In this document: piece after piece, positions 1 to 8,087 of the stretch
How positions within the stretch are numbered: the first letter of the stretch is position 1
Layout of the letters: the number at the start of each line of letters is the position of its first letter
Origin: Acidobacteriota bacterium
GTDB taxonomy: Bacteria > Acidobacteriota > Blastocatellia > Pyrinomonadales > Pyrinomonadaceae
Reading direction: 5' to 3'
Length of the DNA: 64,000 nucleotides
Assembly (NCBI GenBank): GCA_023389035.1
Contig: JAEWFC010000038.1
Location: 500,359-564,358, forward strand
The notes under the pieces: model-generated
Told to the model about the DNA's origin: nothing
Seen by the model: the letters and a program-made list of their open reading frames with translations, nothing else
Database searches by the model: none
Translations under genes and position numbers: made by a program

Positions 1-387
1 CCTGATCTTTATTCGTTCGTTCGCCTCGAAAAGATATTGAGACGCGTGAGACTCCAAGCGATCAAGCTCTTCGATCTGCGGTGCGTAGCTATTGAATCGC
101 TGCCGCAAGTAACTGAGGTTGTTTCTGATCTGCTTTTCGGCAGCACGGTGCGGTTCAAGATATGTGTCGCTGCCAACGGTGGCGTATCCGCGAACAGAAG
201 ATTCTGAATCGAGCGTCAGATAAAGGATCTCATCCAGCCGATAGATGATGTCTTGCGAATGCCGCTGCCAGGCGATCGCCTGCTGCGAGGAGACCGTACT
301 TTGGTAAAAAACAAAACCGATCGCGGCCAACATCAAAAAGACGAAAGCCATTACGATCGGTAATTTCCGCTCAAATTTCAGTGCCAT
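1..387 (-). CDS. CHASE3-domain membrane sensor protein, N-terminal part only
   Basis: The frame is open from the window edge to an ATG at 387 and gives the first 129 residues. Residues about 9-29 form a hydrophobic membrane helix. The next about 95 residues look like a periplasmic CHASE3 sensory domain: a WQRH start, then a DSESSVRGY stretch like the family's D-x-E-T-x-x-RGY, and a GSDTYLEPH segment. CHASE3 is usually joined to a histidine kinase, diguanylate cyclase or chemoreceptor output domain, which would lie outside the window. The gene is downstream of the cupin gene on the same strand, 105 bp apart. The domain call rests on motif resemblance only, and the output function is unknown. 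Confidence 0.75.
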   Translation of the reverse strand, partial: MALKFERKLPIVMAFVFLMLAAIGFVFYQSTVSSQQAIAWQRHSQDIIYRLDEILYLTLDSESSVRGYATVGSDTYLEPHRAAEKQIRNNLSYLRQRFNSYAPQIEELDRLESHASQYLFEANERIKIR

Positions 388-492
388 ACGCTCGACAGCC
401 GTGAAAACCCATTACGGGCGTTGAGACGTTTGGGCACGCTTAGCCCTATCTTAATACTATGGTCCAGAATGGCAAAACCGTATGCCTCAGCA

Positions 493-867
493 TTACGATC
501 GGCCAAAGTCATCGTCAAGCCTTTCAATATCGTCTTCCCCGAAATAGTCTCCCGTTTGCGTTTCGATAAAGACAAGCGTGGCTTCACCATCCGGGTTCAT
601 GACGCGGTGAGCAGTTCCGACCGGCACATCGATCGCCGATCCCGCACTTACTAGAATTTCCTCACCGTTTAGTGTTACTTTAGCTGTGCCGCGGACCACG
701 AACCAGTGCTCACTCCGATGCTTGTGCCGCTGGTAGCTGAGTCGCCGGCCGGGTAAGACCTCAAGGCGTTTGACTTTATAGTCTCGGCCCCCGTCGAGGA
801 TAGTAAAGCTGCCCCACGGCCGTTCCTCGAATTGCGGTTCTATTTCATTTTGGTCGTGATCACTCAT
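493..867 (-). CDS. Cupin protein, mannose-6-phosphate isomerase type II-like
   Basis: This 124-residue protein matches the C-terminal cupin domain of type II phosphomannose isomerase/ManC proteins. Visible motifs are PGRRLSYQRHKHRSEHW (metal-binding His cluster), VVRGTAKVTLNG and VPVGTAHRVMNP. It lacks the guanylyltransferase domain, so it is a stand-alone sugar-phosphate isomerase-like cupin; activity on mannose 6-phosphate is inferred. A GAGG ribosome binding site lies 6 nt before the ATG. The start codon is 1 bp from the ATG of the divergent pilS-like gene, so each gene's promoter must lie inside the other's coding region or leader. Confidence 0.85.
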   Translation of the reverse strand: MSDHDQNEIEPQFEERPWGSFTILDGGRDYKVKRLEVLPGRRLSYQRHKHRSEHWFVVRGTAKVTLNGEEILVSAGSAIDVPVGTAHRVMNPDGEATLVFIETQTGDYFGEDDIERLDDDFGRS

Positions 868-868
868 A

Positions 869-2638
869 ATGCCTCGTCAGACACCGATGGTAATTCTAGA
901 CGATAACTCCACCACAGCCAACAGTTCTACAATTCAGCGCGTCCAGACTCTGATCATCGGCCGTCTGATCGTTGTATTTCTGCTGATGGTGACCGGCTGG
1001 GTCTGGTACAGCGGATCTGTCACTCTCTCCTTGAATGAGATCCCGCGAGGGCCATTTCTGGTCTTCGTAATATCCGTTGGGCTAACAACTGCGTATTTCT
1101 TGTTTCTCCGTCTGAGCACAAAAACCGATTGGCAGGTGCGGACGCAATTTGTTATCGATACGCTGCTAGTGACCTGGCTTGTGTGGCAAACGGGCGATCT
1201 GACGTCGCCGTACATCACGCTATACATCGTCGTTATTGGCGTCTCTAGTATTTATCTGCGGCCTTCGCAAACTCTTGCGATGGCAATGGCCGCGATCGGC
1301 CTGTTTACGCTAATGGCAGTTCTGATCGCCACGAATATTATCGATGGCACAGGCCAGACTGACTCCATTCCCCGCATAATTCAGATAGTAAGTTTTCACA
1401 TTGTCGCCTTCCTGGTCGTCGGGCTGCTCGCGGCGAGGCTTTCTGACCGCAGATCATCCGGCGAAGAGCTCCAGAAGGCGACGAAATCCCTTGCGAACCT
1501 TCGGGCATTGCACGAACGTATCGTCGAATCGATCCGGTCCGGATTAATAACCACGGACCTTGATGGAAAGATCTACACGTTTAACGCGGCAGCAGTGGAG
1601 ATCACCGGATTTACGGCAGACGAAGTGCGCGGACGCTCGATCTTCAGCCTGATCTCAAATGTTCAGGAGGCAGCACGGCTTTCGTTCGCGGCTGGCGACA
1701 ATAATGAACCGCTTCCGCGTTTTGAGACTGACCTTATAACCCCGGAGGGATTTGCCGTTCGTATCGGTTACGGCGTTTCCCGCCTGTTCTCTGAGACGAA
1801 TGAGACCTCGGGAATGATCATCACGTTTCAGGACCTGACGGAGATACGCTCGATGGAAGAAAGTGTGCGGCGAAAAGACCGGTTAGCGGCGGTCGGCCGT
1901 GTTGGTGCGGGCTTGGCCCATGAGATCCGTAATCCTCTCGGAGCGATGCGTGGAGCGATCCAGGTGCTTGAATCGAACACTCCCAAAGAATCGATCCAGG
2001 CCGATCTGATGAGCATTATCCTTCGGGAATCTGACCGGCTCAATAATATAATCACAAACTTTCTAAGCTATGCGCGGCCGAAGGCGGGCAACTTTTCCGA
2101 GATCGACGTTTGCGAATCGATTCGAGAGACCCTAAAGCTCTTACGTCACAGCCCCGATCTAAAACCGGAACATAAGCTGGTCGACCGTTTGCCCGACGAA
2201 GTGATCACCGTCTTTGCTGACAGTGCCCAATTGAAACAGATCGTCTGGAATCTGGCGCGTAACTCGATCAACGCCATGGCGGACGGCGGAACGCTTTCGA
2301 TCGAGGCCGAAGCGATACCGAACAACCGCGTTCGCATTATTTTCAGCGATACAGGTGTGGGAATGTCGCCGGAGCGAGTTGAGCAATTGTTCGAGCCGTT
2401 TGCCAATTCCACATCCGGCGGAACAGGCCTTGGCCTTTCGATCGTCTACCAGATCATTCGCGATCACAACGGAACGATCAACGTGCGAAGCAACGAGGGC
2501 GAAGGGACCGTTATCACGGTTGAACTGCCCAGAGAGGCACGGCCGCTGATCGGTTCAGATCAAGACCAGGCATCTGATGACTCCAGATTGAAGCAATACC
2601 TGGTGCTCGAAAAAGGCGAAGGTGAAGTTTCCCCTTGA
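869..2638 (+). CDS. pilS: PilS/NtrB-type membrane sensor histidine kinase
   Basis: 589 residues. Five to six membrane helices fill residues about 25-190, followed by a PAS domain (about 210-320, with LRALHERIVESIRSGLITTD at its start), a HisKA domain with phospho-acceptor His351 in GLAHEIRNPLG, and a HATPase domain with N-box (NLARNSINAMADGG), DTGVGMS and GGTGLGLSIV. This order is that of PilS. The next gene is a PilR-like regulator and two pilin genes follow, so control of pilin transcription is the natural role. The start at 869 lacks a clear Shine-Dalgarno; an ATG at 887 is the alternative. The gene is divergent from the cupin gene with almost no spacer. Confidence 0.88.
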   Translation: MPRQTPMVILDDNSTTANSSTIQRVQTLIIGRLIVVFLLMVTGWVWYSGSVTLSLNEIPRGPFLVFVISVGLTTAYFLFLRLSTKTDWQVRTQFVIDTLLVTWLVWQTGDLTSPYITLYIVVIGVSSIYLRPSQTLAMAMAAIGLFTLMAVLIATNIIDGTGQTDSIPRIIQIVSFHIVAFLVVGLLAARLSDRRSSGEELQKATKSLANLRALHERIVESIRSGLITTDLDGKIYTFNAAAVEITGFTADEVRGRSIFSLISNVQEAARLSFAAGDNNEPLPRFETDLITPEGFAVRIGYGVSRLFSETNETSGMIITFQDLTEIRSMEESVRRKDRLAAVGRVGAGLAHEIRNPLGAMRGAIQVLESNTPKESIQADLMSIILRESDRLNNIITNFLSYARPKAGNFSEIDVCESIRETLKLLRHSPDLKPEHKLVDRLPDEVITVFADSAQLKQIVWNLARNSINAMADGGTLSIEAEAIPNNRVRIIFSDTGVGMSPERVEQLFEPFANSTSGGTGLGLSIVYQIIRDHNGTINVRSNEGEGTVITVELPREARPLIGSDQDQASDDSRLKQYLVLEKGEGEVSP

Positions 2639-2734
2639 AACTTGTACACGTTTTCTGTGAGAATATCAGTTGGGCAGGAAATTGTGCCCCGCGCATCGTC
2701 CCACATCCGTTCACACACCGAATCGTAGGAATAA

Positions 2735-4129
2735 ATGTCGAACATATTAATTGTTGACGACGAACAAAGCTATCGCCAGCTTTTGAGCTTGGTCTTCGAA
2801 GCCGATGGCCACGCAGTCACGACCGCTACAAACGGGCGCGAGGCCGTTGAGACGGTTCGTGCCGATCCGCCGGACATTGTCATCTCTGACGTAAAGATGC
2901 CTGATATGGACGGAATTGAAATGCTCCGCGCTGTTCGCGAAACGTCACCGGACCTCGGGGTCGTTCTCATGACCGCGTTCGCATCGGTTGAAACGGCGCG
3001 CGAGGCATTCAAGCTTGGAGCCGACGATTTTGTAACAAAACCCTTTGACGTCGAAGAGCTGAAGCTGATCGTTAGAAAGACGCTTGAAAAGCAAGCTCTC
3101 ATTGACGAGAACCGAGCTTTTAAGCGCGCTCAGCGTGAACGCGGCAGCGTTAAGAATATCATCGGCAGCTCTGCAAAGATGCAGGCGATCTACCAGATGA
3201 TCGAGACCGTTGCAGAGGTTCAGTCAACGGTTCTCATCACAGGCGAAAGCGGTACCGGAAAGGAATTGGTCGCTCGTGCGATCCACGATCTCAGCCCGCG
3301 TGCCGAACGCCCATTCATCTCGATAAACTGCGGTGCATTTACGGAAACCCTGCTCGAATCAGAGCTATTTGGCTATATCAAAGGATCGTTCACGGGTGCG
3401 AACACAAATCGAAAAGGCCTTTTCGAAGCTGCCAACAGCGGTACGATCTTTCTCGATGAGATCGGCGAGATGTCGCCATCGATGCAGGTAAAACTGCTCA
3501 GAGTGCTGCAGGAGCGTAAGATACGTCCCGTCGGTGCTCACGACGAGATCTCGATAGATGCTCGAGTTTTGGCAGCGACAAATCGCGACCTAAAGCAAAT
3601 GTCCCTCGACGGGCAGTTTCGCGAAGACCTCTTCTACCGTATCTCCGTGATCCCGATAACGCTTCCTCCGCTGCGGGAGCGTAAAGAGGACATTCCTGAC
3701 CTGGTTCATCATTTCATGAAAAAATTCTGTGATCAGGCAAATCGATCTCTCGAGATATCGCCCAAGGCGATGCAACTGCTCGAAAATTATATGTGGGGCG
3801 GAAACGTCCGCGAACTCGAGCACACTATCGAACGTGCTGTCGCTCTTGAACGCGGCGAAGAGATCCAGCCGGAACGTTTCCCTGAGAATATTACGAACTA
3901 CAATCCCGACCGCATCAGCAGCGAATTCAGCTTGCCTGAGGACGGGATAAATCTTTCCGCTCACCTCGAGAACCTCGAGAAAACCTACGTTGTCGAGGCC
4001 TTGCGTAAAACCGCGGGCAATCAAACAAAAGCTGCAGACCTGCTGCAAATGCAGGTGCGTTCGCTTCGGCATTTACTGGACAAACACAACATACGAAGCC
4101 TTTCAGCACAGATGCGCGGCGGTGATTGA
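2735..4129 (+). CDS. pilR: PilR/NtrC-family sigma-54-dependent response regulator
   Basis: 464 residues with receiver, AAA+ and Fis-type HTH domains. The phospho-acceptor is Asp52 (ISDVKMPDMDG), with the receiver Lys in TKPF near 102. The AAA+ part has Walker A GESGTGKE (170-177), a sigma-54 contact loop GSFTGA (217-222) and Walker B FLDEIGE (239-245). The C-terminal helix-turn-helix (LEKTYVVEALRKTAGNQTKA onward) binds DNA. Most NtrC proteins have GAFTGA; I recall GSFTGA in PilR homologues, which fits the location between pilS and pilin genes. AGGAA precedes the ATG. A sigma-54-like promoter lies before the second pilin gene (4971-4987), a plausible target. Confidence 0.92.
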   Translation: MSNILIVDDEQSYRQLLSLVFEADGHAVTTATNGREAVETVRADPPDIVISDVKMPDMDGIEMLRAVRETSPDLGVVLMTAFASVETAREAFKLGADDFVTKPFDVEELKLIVRKTLEKQALIDENRAFKRAQRERGSVKNIIGSSAKMQAIYQMIETVAEVQSTVLITGESGTGKELVARAIHDLSPRAERPFISINCGAFTETLLESELFGYIKGSFTGANTNRKGLFEAANSGTIFLDEIGEMSPSMQVKLLRVLQERKIRPVGAHDEISIDARVLAATNRDLKQMSLDGQFREDLFYRISVIPITLPPLRERKEDIPDLVHHFMKKFCDQANRSLEISPKAMQLLENYMWGGNVRELEHTIERAVALERGEEIQPERFPENITNYNPDRISSEFSLPEDGINLSAHLENLEKTYVVEALRKTAGNQTKAADLLQMQVRSLRHLLDKHNIRSLSAQMRGGD

Positions 4130-4232
4130 CCATCGCCCGCACTTATATTTCGCACTCCTCCATTCGGAAATCCCGCCCTATTCCACCTTTGCTTTAACTG
4201 GCTCCCAAACTCGCCCCTAAGGAAACACCGCT

Positions 4233-4751
4233 ATGAACGACCGTTATTCAAAATCAAAAGGATTCTCGCTTATAGAATTACTTATAGTCGTTGTGATCAT
4301 CGGCATAATCGCCGCGATCGCGATCCCGAACCTGCTAGCATCTCGCCGTGCTTCGAATGAAGCGTCGGCAGTTTCTTCGCTCAGAACTCTGCACAGTGCT
4401 CAAATGGCTTATCACACTACGAACGGCGGAGGTAACTTTGCCGGGATCGCCGGGACCGCAGGAACATCGGCCTTGGCTGATCTTCATGCCGCGAATCTCA
4501 TTGATCAGGTTCTGCTAAGCGGGGTGAAAAGCGGGTATTCGTTCCTCGGTGATCGGACGGATACAACAGCGGGGCCGGCAACCTTCTATGTCGCAGCAAA
4601 TCCTTCGACGCCGTCCGGACTGCAGCAGACGGGTACGAAGCGGTTCGGCATTGCGACTGACGGTGTAATGAAAGGCGATGCGACGATCGCGAACCTTGCC
4701 ACTCCATTCGACTTTACGACGCTCCCCGCGGCAGCTCCGCATGGCGAGTAG
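4233..4751 (+). CDS. pilA: Type IV pilin, PilA-like (first copy)
   Basis: 172-residue prepilin with a 10-residue charged leader ending in Lys-Gly before Phe, the prepilin peptidase site (SKG|FSLIELLIVVV). Glu at mature position 5 and a hydrophobic N-terminal helix ending IAIPNLLASRR are the pilin assembly helix. The globular part contains an FGIATDGV segment shared with the second pilin. AAGGA lies about 10 nt before the ATG. A strong hairpin terminator follows at 4781, so this gene is probably transcribed separately from the next. The two pilins are clearly paralogous in the helix but diverge in the head, so one could be the major and the other a minor pilin. Confidence 0.92.
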   Translation: MNDRYSKSKGFSLIELLIVVVIIGIIAAIAIPNLLASRRASNEASAVSSLRTLHSAQMAYHTTNGGGNFAGIAGTAGTSALADLHAANLIDQVLLSGVKSGYSFLGDRTDTTAGPATFYVAANPSTPSGLQQTGTKRFGIATDGVMKGDATIANLATPFDFTTLPAAAPHGE

Positions 4752-4780
4752 GCCTAATGCAGTTATTTTGTCGTTCGAAT

Positions 4781-4806
4781 AAAGGGCCGCGGCCCTTTTT
4801 TCATTT
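4781..4806 (+). terminator. Rho-independent terminator after first pilin gene
   Basis: AAGGGCC directly abuts GGCCCTT around a CG centre, giving a perfect GC-rich hairpin followed by a T run (CCCTTTTTTCATTTTT). It lies 30 bp after the stop of the first pilin gene. Confidence 0.88.
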
Positions 4807-4970
4807 TTGACCCTCGATCTCCCGTTCTGACACTTTTTGTCAACCACCTTTTACCAATTAATGTGAATTCCCGACCCGGAAACCGAACCCGATGTCAGTT
4901 TGACCGAGCCTGTTTTGTTATAACCTAACAAAACATTGACGAAAACTACGATCTCGCTGAATAAACATCT

Positions 4971-4987
4971 TTGGCACGCACCTTGTA
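4971..4987 (+). promoter_or_regulatory. Putative sigma-54 (-24/-12) promoter of second pilin gene
   Basis: TTGGCACG-CACC-TTGTA matches the consensus TTGGCACG-N4-TTGCA. The GG at 4973-4974 is followed after exactly 10 bases by GT (consensus GC). Initiation near 4998 would leave a leader of about 64 nt before the pilin ATG. A sigma-54 activator of the PilR family is encoded 0.8 kb upstream, which supports the call. The GC-to-GT change at -12 could weaken it. Confidence 0.65.
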
Positions 4988-5061
4988 TTAGGTCTCATTG
5001 CCTGGGAAAGGTAGACCACCAAGACTTTGACCAAAATACTTTAGGAGATTGTGAATTAGTA

Positions 5062-5598
5062 ATGAAAAATCAGAAAGGTTTCTCACTCATCGAACTTCTG
5101 ATCGTCGTCGTGATCATCGGTATCATCGCAGCGATCGCCATCCCCAACCTGCTTGCAGCCCGCCGTTCAGCTAACGAAGGTTCAGCAACCTCGACCCTCC
5201 GCACACTTCACGGTGCACAAGCTACCTATCAGGCAACTGCCGGTGCTGGTGACTATGCTGGTTCGACAGGAACCGTTGGGCTATCCTCGTTAACGGACTT
5301 AAACACTGCAGGCCTCATCGACGGTCAGCTCGCAACTGGCGCAAAGAGCGGTTACAGCTTCGAGGGCTTGAACATTGACCGTGGAACGTCACCCGCTACT
5401 CCTGCGACCTTTGGCTTTATGGCTGAACCTCAGCAAATTGGCGGAATTACGGCCACTGGAACGCGAACCTTCGGTATCGCTACGGACGGTGTGATCGGTG
5501 CGGAGGTCCTTGGCACCGCGACAGCTAGCACCATGGCTCTTGTAGGTTCGCCTGCGGCCGGGGTCTCGTTCGGTAACTTCCCTGCGATCGGAAACTAG
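5062..5598 (+). CDS. pilA: Type IV pilin, PilA-like (second copy)
   Basis: I chose ATG 5062, giving 178 residues with a short MKNQKG leader directly before FSLIELLIVVVIIGIIAAI, the standard length for a class IVa prepilin; the frame opens further upstream, but that part carries no features. Glu5 of the mature helix and the IAIPNLLAARR end are conserved with the first pilin. The head contains a GTVGLSSLTDL segment and TFGIATDGV. A sigma-54-like promoter upstream and a strong terminator directly downstream suggest a highly expressed single-gene transcript, as expected for a major pilin. The downstream ligase-family gene could act on this pilin. Confidence 0.93.
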   Translation: MKNQKGFSLIELLIVVVIIGIIAAIAIPNLLAARRSANEGSATSTLRTLHGAQATYQATAGAGDYAGSTGTVGLSSLTDLNTAGLIDGQLATGAKSGYSFEGLNIDRGTSPATPATFGFMAEPQQIGGITATGTRTFGIATDGVIGAEVLGTATASTMALVGSPAAGVSFGNFPAIGN

Positions 5599-5628
5599 TG
5601 ATCGCTTTTGTTTGAATCGATTTCATGG

Positions 5629-5659
5629 GAGGCGGTCACATTGTGATCGCCTCTTTTTT
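5629..5659 (+). terminator. Rho-independent terminator after second pilin gene
   Basis: An 11-bp stem (GAGGCGGTCAC / GTGATCGCCTC, one G-T pair) with an ATT loop is followed by six T residues. It begins 30 bp after the pilin stop. An upstream start (5625) for the next gene would lie in this hairpin and is therefore unlikely. Confidence 0.9.
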
Positions 5660-5696
5660 CATCAAAGATCTTCCCCTCATTCCTGAGGACCTCCAA

Positions 5697-7730
5697 ATGT
5701 CGCTAGCATCAGTCATTACAAGCCGCCTTAAAACAGTCGACCCCGGTTGGCTTTTTTGCGTTGGCTGGGCGTTGATGATGCTTGGGGTCGCGTATGGGAT
5801 ACAGCCGGTCTGGAATACTTTCATCCATCAGTGGAAGCCCGAACTTTTCGCTTCACTGCTGCTGATCGGAACCTACGGATACATCCTCGTCACTAAACCG
5901 GATCTATCGAGGATCCGCATTGCCCGCAAAGAGATCTACTTCATTGTTTTACCGATCGTTGGTCTGACCGTGTTGAGCCTTGCATCAGGGGTTTGGGCCG
6001 GGTCGATATCATCCGCCTTGCATCACGCGTTCGTTTGGACGGCTTATCTCACCTTTTACGTCATCGTTCGCCAGTTGCTGGAAACCGGCCGGAACTATTC
6101 GCGATCGGCTGACATGCTCGCGGCCGTTTTTGCATTTTTGGGCGTGCTGGCCGTTTTTTCTTATATCGCATATCTCGCATTCGGCGGCGGGACGAATATC
6201 GGGATAGTCTTTTCGAAGCACACTGAGCAGGTCGTCACGATCTTGCCGCTTGTAATTGTCGGAGTTGTGCGCCAGCAAGGCCGCAGATTCATTCTTGGGC
6301 TCGGAGCTCTCAGCTTTTTATGGCTGATGATCTTTACGGCACAAAGCCGGACCAGCCTGTATCTCTTTTTCGCTATCGTGCTTGCGATGGCGGGAGCCGC
6401 ATTCCTGCTTCCCCGCTTTCGCCGCTACCGCAAGCGGCTCGCGATCGTCGGTGCGGTCTTTGTCCTTGCACCTTTACCCTTCCAGATCGTTCCGATGCTG
6501 GGCGGATCAGATGAAACGCCGGCAGCGTTCGGACGTCTCCGCGATGAAAAGGGCTTGAGCAGCAGCAATGATTTTAGAAAACTGATGATCGCGGTATCGG
6601 CCGAGATGATCCGTGCGAATCCCGTTCTTGGTGTTGGTGCCGACAATTTCGGATTCGAAACTAACCGATACCGTCAGGCTCTAGCGGCGAAAGATCCATC
6701 GAACCCGATACTCGTCGAGGCCGAAGACACCATTCCCGAGCGTGCACACAACGAATATCTGCAGATCGCGGCCGAGCTCGGCATCGTTGGGCTCGCGATC
6801 TTTGCCGTCTTTCTCGCAGGCATCGCATTTCTGGGCTTTCAGGTGCTCAGAAACTACCGAACCGTCTCACCGCATGCTTTTGCCGCAGTTTTAGGGCTGG
6901 TTGCGTTTCTTGCGAGCTCCTTCGTCACGTCGTTCTCGTTCCGGTTCGTCCAAAACGGATTCGTGTTCTTCTTCGTGCTTGCGGTGGCTGCGAAGTTTTT
7001 GATGACAAAACGGCTATACGGCCAAGCGAACGAGAGTCCGATCAGCATTCCGCAAATGCGGTTCGCGATCTCTGTCGCGGCGATTGCTGCGGTGTTACTT
7101 TTTGGCCACTCGTTCATTCGGATGACGAGCGCTGCTCTGACACAAAAGGCCGGACAGACCGCGAACCTTTCCGATGCCCGATCATTGTATGAGACCGCGA
7201 TGCGGCTGGACGGCGAAAATCCCGAAGCACACTATTTCCTGGCTCTTCGATTCCTCGATGCCAAGCAGTATAACGAGGCCGCTCATCATTTCCGACGATC
7301 GATCGATATCGGAAAGGCCCGTTCTGCCGATTATTCGTTCCTCGCTGCGGCCCAAACGCTCGCGGGCGACGCATCCGGAGCCGAAGCGTCCCTTGCCGAG
7401 GCTGCATCTTTATACCCGCGGTCTGTTTTCGTGCTTACGCGATACGCCGCCTATCTCGCAGCGAATGGAAAGCATGTTGAATCGCAAGTGCAGCTCAAAC
7501 GTGCCCATGCGATCAACAGTGCATCGGCCGGAACGTGGTGGGCTCTGATCAATGACGGAGCGAAAAGAGCTTCTGACTTCGCGTTTCAAAGCAAAGGCGG
7601 GAACGTTCCGGTCATGGAACTCACCCCGAATAATTCCCTCTACGCGATCATCGCCGAACGCGACATCCTCTTCCCGGACGAGCGGCAGAAATTCCCTTGG
7701 GAAAACGCTGCTTCGATGGGCTCGCAGTAA
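5697..7730 (+). CDS. O-antigen ligase / PglL-like oligosaccharyltransferase with C-terminal TPR
   Basis: 677 residues from ATG 5697, which has GAGGA 7 nt upstream; an upstream start would fall in the pilin terminator. About ten to twelve membrane helices fill residues 20-475. The large periplasmic loop has the Wzy_C family signature RAHNEYLQIAAELGIVGL (about 350-370). After the last helix, residues about 500-640 hold TPR-like repeats (AHYFLALRFLDAKQYNEAAH). Wzy_C proteins transfer lipid-linked glycans to lipid A, or to pilin Ser/Thr in PglL/PilO enzymes. The position directly after two pilin genes makes pilin O-glycosylation the best guess, but lipopolysaccharide ligation or polymerisation cannot be excluded. 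Confidence 0.82.
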   Translation: MSLASVITSRLKTVDPGWLFCVGWALMMLGVAYGIQPVWNTFIHQWKPELFASLLLIGTYGYILVTKPDLSRIRIARKEIYFIVLPIVGLTVLSLASGVWAGSISSALHHAFVWTAYLTFYVIVRQLLETGRNYSRSADMLAAVFAFLGVLAVFSYIAYLAFGGGTNIGIVFSKHTEQVVTILPLVIVGVVRQQGRRFILGLGALSFLWLMIFTAQSRTSLYLFFAIVLAMAGAAFLLPRFRRYRKRLAIVGAVFVLAPLPFQIVPMLGGSDETPAAFGRLRDEKGLSSSNDFRKLMIAVSAEMIRANPVLGVGADNFGFETNRYRQALAAKDPSNPILVEAEDTIPERAHNEYLQIAAELGIVGLAIFAVFLAGIAFLGFQVLRNYRTVSPHAFAAVLGLVAFLASSFVTSFSFRFVQNGFVFFFVLAVAAKFLMTKRLYGQANESPISIPQMRFAISVAAIAAVLLFGHSFIRMTSAALTQKAGQTANLSDARSLYETAMRLDGENPEAHYFLALRFLDAKQYNEAAHHFRRSIDIGKARSADYSFLAAAQTLAGDASGAEASLAEAASLYPRSVFVLTRYAAYLAANGKHVESQVQLKRAHAINSASAGTWWALINDGAKRASDFAFQSKGGNVPVMELTPNNSLYAIIAERDILFPDERQKFPWENAASMGSQ

Positions 7731-8087
7731 AGCGGTCCGCTTCTAACCCCTTCGAAAATCAAGTAGAATGTTCTCGGTCGCGCGGGAGCACTCCAGCACC
7801 TGTTTTTGAAATAAAAACTCGTAAATTATCTAATTCAGCTCCTGAATCAGTTAAAACAACCCTTTAACTATTTAATTTAGCTCCTGTATTAGATAAAAAA
7901 ACTCGAAAACTATTTAACTTAGCTCCTGAATTAGATAAAAAAGCTCTAAAAGTATCTAATTTAGCTCCTGAAATTGATATAAAAACTCTAAAACTATCTA
8001 ATTCTGCTCCCGAATTTGATAGCAATGCGTCTAAAACAGCTAACATAGCTCCAAGATAATTCGACAACCCTCAAACTTTCGACTGAA
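7731..8087. other. Intergenic region with tandem repeats
   Basis: 357 bp between the ligase gene and the ABC permease gene. About 80 bp of unremarkable sequence precedes the 42-bp repeat array (7811-8062); 25 bp remain before the permease start. I see no clear terminator for the ligase gene. Confidence 0.7.
7811..8062. repeat. 42-bp tandem repeat array, six copies, AT-rich
   Basis: Six degenerate 42-bp units start at 7811, 7853, 7895, 7937, 7979 and 8021. Each has an A-rich half (around AAAAACTCTAAAAC) and a half containing ATCTAATT-TAGCTCCTG-AATTAGAT, an imperfect palindrome. The two halves resemble each other weakly, so the unit may be two 21-bp subunits. It fills most of the gap between the ligase gene and the ABC permease gene. 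A 67-codon minus-strand frame runs through it (14-residue period), but with no start signal or homology I do not call it a gene. Confidence 0.9.

Larger units (their letters stand above)
4752..5061. other. Intergenic region between the two pilin genes
   Basis: These 310 bp hold the terminator of the first pilin gene (4781-4806), an AT-rich stretch around 4850-4935 and the sigma-54-like promoter (4971-4987), then the leader with AGGAG at 5043-5047. An open frame extends upstream to 4936, but this stretch has no pilin features and I treat it as untranslated leader. Confidence 0.6.

Noticed and set aside
378..654. Overlapping short frames on both strands near the cupin gene
   Set aside because: They are shadows of the cupin frame with no ribosome binding site and no similarity.
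4190..4232. Sigma-54 promoter before the first pilin gene
   Set aside because: TGGC is present at 4199 but no GC dinucleotide falls 10 bases after the GG, so the match is too poor.
4936..5061. N-terminal 42-residue extension of the second pilin
   Set aside because: The extension covers the sigma-54-like promoter and would destroy the prepilin leader; the 6-residue leader from 5062 is typical.
5625..5696. Earlier start of the ligase gene
   Set aside because: It lies in a perfect terminator hairpin; ATG 5697 has a good ribosome binding site.
7864..8067. 67-codon minus-strand frame through the 42-bp array
   Set aside because: It exists only because 42 is a multiple of 3; no start signal and no plausible protein.
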